This document shows positions 60,555 to 64,000 of a stretch of 64,000 nucleotides of DNA, one piece after another. The stretch covers positions 140,056 through 204,055 of the forward strand of contig JAHEBZ010000001.1 in the NCBI GenBank assembly GCA_024641985.1. Direction: 5' to 3'. The notes under the pieces were generated by a model. It worked only from the letters and a program-made list of their open reading frames with translations, had not been told where the DNA came from and did no database searches. Origin of the DNA: Rhodoluna sp. Lineage in GTDB: Bacteria > Actinomycetota > Actinomycetes > Actinomycetales > Microbacteriaceae. How positions within the stretch are numbered: position 1 is the first letter of the stretch; every line of letters starts with the position of its first letter. A program made the position numbers and the translations under genes.

Positions 60555-62155
60555 CGAAGGCCCTTCCAGCCGTTCTCGCCAACCGGCTTGAGCTCGTGCT
60601 TGATCGGGCCCGCACTCTTATCGTTTACCAAGCGCTTATAAACCAGCTCGGCACCAATCAGGCACATTGGCAAACCGATACCCGGAATACTGTGATGGCC
60701 TGCATAGTAGAGCCCTTCGACTTTTTTGCTCTTGTTTGCCGGCCTAAAGAATGCGCTCTGCTTGAGGGTGTGTGCCATTCCCAGTGCTGTGCCAGACCAG
60801 GCGTTTAGATCATTGGCAAAATCGGCTGGGCCCATGGTGCGGCGAACCACAATGCGTTCGGCCAAATCAGGAATCTCGCACCAGTCTGCGATTTGCTGAA
60901 TGATGCGATCTGCTGCCGCCTCGAAGGCGGCGTCGCCCTTGCCATCGACTCCACCAGCACCAAGTTCGGGGTCGGCGGCAACCGGCACCAAAACAAAAAG
61001 GTTTTCATAGCCATCGGGCGCAACACTCGAATCGGTGATGCTTGGCGCACAAATATAAAGCGAGGCCGGGTCTGGAATCACGTTGGTGGCACCTTGCTTG
61101 CGCTTTTGAGCAGGAGTTCGGAACACCTCTTTAAAGTTCTTGGCCCAGTCGTCAGAATACAAAAGCGTGTGGTGGTTTAGTTGAGGCAAACGGCCCTTCA
61201 CACCTAAGAACAACAGCATCGCCGATGGGCCCGGAACCTTGTCTTGCCACCACGATTCGGGCAGGGTTTGATATTTAGGTTCGAGCAGCTTGGTCTCGAC
61301 ATGGTGAAGGTCGGCGTTGCCAACCACAACATCGGCTCCATAAAAAACATCGCCAACCGAAACGCCAGCCACATGGCCGTCATCGGTGGTTTCGATCTTG
61401 GTGACCCGCGAGTTCACGTGCACCTCAACACCGTGTTTTTTGGCAAGGCGTTCGATGGCTTCGATGATTGTGTAGAAGCCGCCCAAAGGATAAAAAACGC
61501 CAACGTTCATATCTACGTGAGTCATCAGGTGATACATGCTCGGGGTGTCATAGGGGGAGGCGCCAAGGAACACGGCAGGAAAGTTCAAGATCTTGCGAAG
61601 GCGGCTATCGCTAACGTGCTGGCCGGCGAATTTGTCTAGGGGAGTAAGCAGGTGTTTGACGAACCGACCCGCCCTGGCCAAAACCTCGGGGTGCATGAAC
61701 GACTTGGCGTTTTGAAAGTTTGTATAGAGAAAGTGTTTGATCGAAAGTTTGTAGGCGTCTTCGGCCGAATCGATATAGGCCTGAAGGCGCTCGCCGGCTC
61801 CGGGTTCGATTGCATCAAACAGCACCTTGTTGTCTTCGAGGTTTTGGCGAATGATCAACTTGTCGCCAAAACCTTCGTTGCGAGTTTGGTAAGCCGGGTC
61901 GAGGCGCACCAGGTCGAGCTCTGCGGCGGCCGTTGTGCCCATTAGTTTGAAGAACTGGTCGAAGGCATCGGGCATCAAATACCAAGATGGACCCATGTCG
62001 AACTTGAAGCCGTCTTTTTCCCAGATGTAGGCGCGGCCGCCAACTTTTTCGCGGGCCTCAAGAACCGTAACCTTCATGCCCGCCTTGGCCAAAAGAGCTG
62101 CAGTCGACAAGCCCGCGATGCCGCCCCCGATCACTACTGCTTTTTTCTGGGTCAT
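60551..62155 (-). CDS. crtI: Phytoene desaturase
   Basis: A 534-residue flavoprotein. The FAD-binding N-terminus is VVIGGGIAGLSTAALLAKAG followed by VLEAREKVGGRAY, and the C-terminal signature is YYAGHHSIPGIGLPMCLIGA. It converts phytoene to lycopene. It overlaps crtB by four bases. Confidence 0.96.
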   Translation of the reverse strand: MTQKKAVVIGGGIAGLSTAALLAKAGMKVTVLEAREKVGGRAYIWEKDGFKFDMGPSWYLMPDAFDQFFKLMGTTAAAELDLVRLDPAYQTRNEGFGDKLIIRQNLEDNKVLFDAIEPGAGERLQAYIDSAEDAYKLSIKHFLYTNFQNAKSFMHPEVLARAGRFVKHLLTPLDKFAGQHVSDSRLRKILNFPAVFLGASPYDTPSMYHLMTHVDMNVGVFYPLGGFYTIIEAIERLAKKHGVEVHVNSRVTKIETTDDGHVAGVSVGDVFYGADVVVGNADLHHVETKLLEPKYQTLPESWWQDKVPGPSAMLLFLGVKGRLPQLNHHTLLYSDDWAKNFKEVFRTPAQKRKQGATNVIPDPASLYICAPSITDSSVAPDGYENLFVLVPVAADPELGAGGVDGKGDAAFEAAADRIIQQIADWCEIPDLAERIVVRRTMGPADFANDLNAWSGTALGMAHTLKQSAFFRPANKSKKVEGLYYAGHHSIPGIGLPMCLIGAELVYKRLVNDKSAGPIKHELKPVGENGWKGLR

Positions 62156-63030
62156 TTCGGGGTAACTCCAAGCAACGCTTTGACTAGAATCCAGAGCTTG
62201 ACTGAATTGGGAACACTAATTCTTGTTTCGATTAATTTTTCGGCCGAGGTGTTGCTGATTCGGTCATTTAGGGCAGCAAAAAACATCTGGGCAGCGGCAA
62301 CTGCTTTGCGTGCACCGCGTGGCAACAGGGGCAGGGTTCTAGCCGAAACCAAAAGATCTGCATCGATGTCGGCTACAAGCTTGGCCTTTTGGTTCTGGTT
62401 AAAGCTGGCAACGTTAACCTGCGGAAAGTATGACCGACCAAGTTTTTTGAAATCGGCGGCGAGGTCTCGTAAAAAGTTGACCTTCTGGAACGCCGAGCCC
62501 AGGGCGCGTGCGCCATCGACCATGGTTTTGTGCTGCTCTGCCGTGTAAGAACCCTGGGCAACAAATGCTTTGAGGCACATTAGGCCAACCACCTCGGCCG
62601 ACCCATAAACATAGGCTTCAAAACTGGCTTGGTCGTGTTCGGTTGCGTGCAGATCCATCCGCATCGAGGCAAAAAAGGGCTCGATTATGTCGCGTTCAAT
62701 GCCAACCTGGCGCGCGGTGTGGGCAAAGGCGTGCACCACAAGATTTGTGCTGAACCCATCGGCGAGAGCCCGATAGGTTTCTGCCTCGAGTTCATCGAGC
62801 AAGGCTTCTGGCTGGCGGTGTTCTGAGCTCAGGCCTTCGAATGCCTCGGCTGCGGCCCCATCGACAATCTCGTCGGCCACGCGCACCAGTGCATAGATGT
62901 TGCGAATTTGTTTGGCTGTTGCATTTGGCAGCAACCTGGTCGACCATCCAAAGCTGGTTGAATAAGCCGAAATAACCCGAGCCGCTGAGCTTTCCGCGGC
63001 GGCGGTATATCTTGCCAGGCTTTCGTTCAC
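62152..63030 (-). CDS. crtB: Phytoene synthase
   Basis: A 292-residue squalene/phytoene synthase. First Asp motif VRVADEIVDGAA; second NFLRDLAADFKKLGRSYFP, where DLAAD replaces the usual DVxED. It joins two GGPP molecules to phytoene. GTG start; a leaderless-type promoter lies in the end of the upstream corA gene. The GGPP synthase crtE is not in the window. Confidence 0.94.
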   Translation of the reverse strand: MNESLARYTAAAESSAARVISAYSTSFGWSTRLLPNATAKQIRNIYALVRVADEIVDGAAAEAFEGLSSEHRQPEALLDELEAETYRALADGFSTNLVVHAFAHTARQVGIERDIIEPFFASMRMDLHATEHDQASFEAYVYGSAEVVGLMCLKAFVAQGSYTAEQHKTMVDGARALGSAFQKVNFLRDLAADFKKLGRSYFPQVNVASFNQNQKAKLVADIDADLLVSARTLPLLPRGARKAVAAAQMFFAALNDRISNTSAEKLIETRISVPNSVKLWILVKALLGVTPK

Positions 63031-63037
63031 GACTTAA

Positions 63038-63043
63038 AGGCTA
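63038..63043 (-). promoter_or_regulatory. Leaderless-type -10 of the crt operon (TAGCCT)
   Basis: TAGCCT on the minus strand begins with the corA stop codon itself; seven bases separate it from the crtB GTG. Confidence 0.45.
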
Positions 63044-64000
63044 CAGCCAATCCTTGCGTTTGAAGGTGATGTAAAGAGCGGTCGAGAGCCCAATCATCAA
63101 CCCCGTCGATGCCCAAACGCCACCCTCGGTTCCGAACCCAAAATAGGGAATGTTCTGGCCATAAAACCCCGTTACCGCAGTTGGCACAGCAATGATTGCC
63201 GCCCACGAGGTAACTTTTTTCATGATCAGGTTCATGTTGTTGCCCTGAATGGTCAGGTTGGTTTCGAGCAGAGTGGTAATCAGGTCGCGCAGCGAGTCGG
63301 TCCAGTCGGCAACCCGAATCACATGGTCGTAGACATCTTGAAAATATGGAAACATGCCGCTGCCGAGCAGCCGAGTATCTTGCTTTACCAACGGGTTCAA
63401 CACTTCGCGCATCGGAACCGTGATGCGGCGCAAAAGCACAAGAGCTTTTCGTAATTCATAGGTGCGTTTTTGTATCTGAACGTCTATGCGGTTGCTCGAG
63501 AACATTAGCTCTTCGAGCGCCTCGATTTCTAAATCCAACGAGTCGACCGCGTCAAAATATGCATCCACAATTACGTCTAATGCGCCCCACAGCAAAAAGG
63601 CAACCCCGTGGTTTGCCAATTCAGAACTTTCATCCCACCTTTTGCAAATCGCTTCGATATCAAACGATTCATCATCGCGCACCGTAATGATGCCGTTGGC
63701 AGTGACAAAAATGGCAATTTCTTGATCGGTAAGTTCGCGAGTTGCCCTATCGAAGGCGGTTGCGTAGGCATTGATGAAAAGGTGTGATTCGTAGTGCTCT
63801 AACTTGGGTCGCTGGCGCCCTCGAAATGCGTCATCTAACGCCAGCTTATTCAACTGCAACTCGCGGCCAAGAAACTGCAGTTCGGCTTCGGTCGGGGCTA
63901 TCAGATCTATCCAAAAGAAGGTGTTCGGCCGAACTTTGATCGAAGCAACGCGGTCGAGGTCAAAATTGGTTTCAGAAACCCGACCGTTTTCATAAAGGCG
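63041..64000 (-). CDS. corA: CorA-family divalent metal ion transporter (partial at window end)
   Basis: About 319 C-terminal residues; the frame stays open to base 64000, so the N-terminus is outside. NTFFWIDLIAPTEAELQFL, LVLLRRITVPMREVLNPL and NLTIQGNNMNLIMKKVTSWAA are typical. Two C-terminal membrane helices flank the selectivity motif, which reads YGQN here in place of YGMN. It ends KRKDWL, as is common. Magnesium or another divalent ion is the likely substrate. Confidence 0.9.
   Translation of the reverse strand, partial: RLYENGRVSETNFDLDRVASIKVRPNTFFWIDLIAPTEAELQFLGRELQLNKLALDDAFRGRQRPKLEHYESHLFINAYATAFDRATRELTDQEIAIFVTANGIITVRDDESFDIEAICKRWDESSELANHGVAFLLWGALDVIVDAYFDAVDSLDLEIEALEELMFSSNRIDVQIQKRTYELRKALVLLRRITVPMREVLNPLVKQDTRLLGSGMFPYFQDVYDHVIRVADWTDSLRDLITTLLETNLTIQGNNMNLIMKKVTSWAAIIAVPTAVTGFYGQNIPYFGFGTEGGVWASTGLMIGLSTALYITFKRKDWL

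Overview
The window reads as chromosome of a streamlined Actinomycetota, most likely Microbacteriaceae of the freshwater Luna type (Rhodoluna/Aquiluna-like). Markers are two WhiB proteins, MtrA-MtrB-LpqB, PdtaS, the acyl-CoA carboxylase epsilon subunit, a CrtYe/CrtYf split lycopene cyclase with a UbiA-type lycopene elongase, GC content in the mid-fifties by eye, and very tight packing (no gene-free stretch above about 200 bases). I see no mobile element, prophage, CRISPR array or rRNA. One tRNA gene (Lys, CTT) is present. The genus is an inference; no 16S gene is in view.

Layout: 1-3.9 kb holds the end of a TrmA-family RNA methyltransferase and a NarL-type two-component system with an extra kinase-like membrane protein. 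4.1-10.7 kb holds a DUF885 protein, accE-pccB, and divergently birA, a PH-domain protein and purK-purE. 10.8-24.6 kb is a surface-polysaccharide region: LCP ligase, two-gene ABC exporter, two GT2 glycosyltransferases, a TagF-like glycerophosphotransferase, a lipoprotein, a secreted lysozyme-like/LysM protein, a LicC-like nucleotidyltransferase, an O-antigen-ligase-type polymerase/ligase, manA and galE. 24.7-45.2 kb is a regulatory and housekeeping block: whiB2, a giant membrane glycosyltransferase, DUF5719, manB, ahcY, mtrA-mtrB-lpqB, comF, hpf, secA, a DUF6459 gene, an uncharacterised hypothetical-SAF-CpaE-like trio, pdtaS and whiB1. From accE to whiB1 the gene content matches the block running from Rv3281 to Rv3219 in Mycobacterium tuberculosis.

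45.3-50.5 kb is accessory metabolism: bcp, tRNA-Lys, two divergent LysE-type exporters, a MalY-like C-S lyase and a DUF1905 protein, facing metZ. 50.5-56.0 kb is an NAD operon (nrtR-nadA-nadB-nadC-cysteine desulfurase, running on into metZ) with a paired operator upstream. 56.1-58.0 kb is a cytosine uptake and deamination pair. 58.1-59.1 kb is a GNAT-SprT fusion gene. 59.1-63.0 kb is a C50-carotenoid operon (crtB-crtI-crtYe-crtYf-crtEb), followed by a CorA-type transporter cut by the window end.

Genes in operons commonly overlap by 1-4 bases, and several convergent pairs share their stop codons. Many first genes of transcripts lack a ribosome binding site but carry a TAnnnT hexamer six or seven bases before the start codon, which points to leaderless transcription. 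Features that look least described are the GNAT-SprT fusion, the secreted lysozyme-like repeat protein in the wall-polymer cluster, the SAF/CpaE trio next to two DnaA-box repeats, the kinase-like third member of the two-component system, and a 32-base near-perfect palindrome inside the DUF5719 gene.
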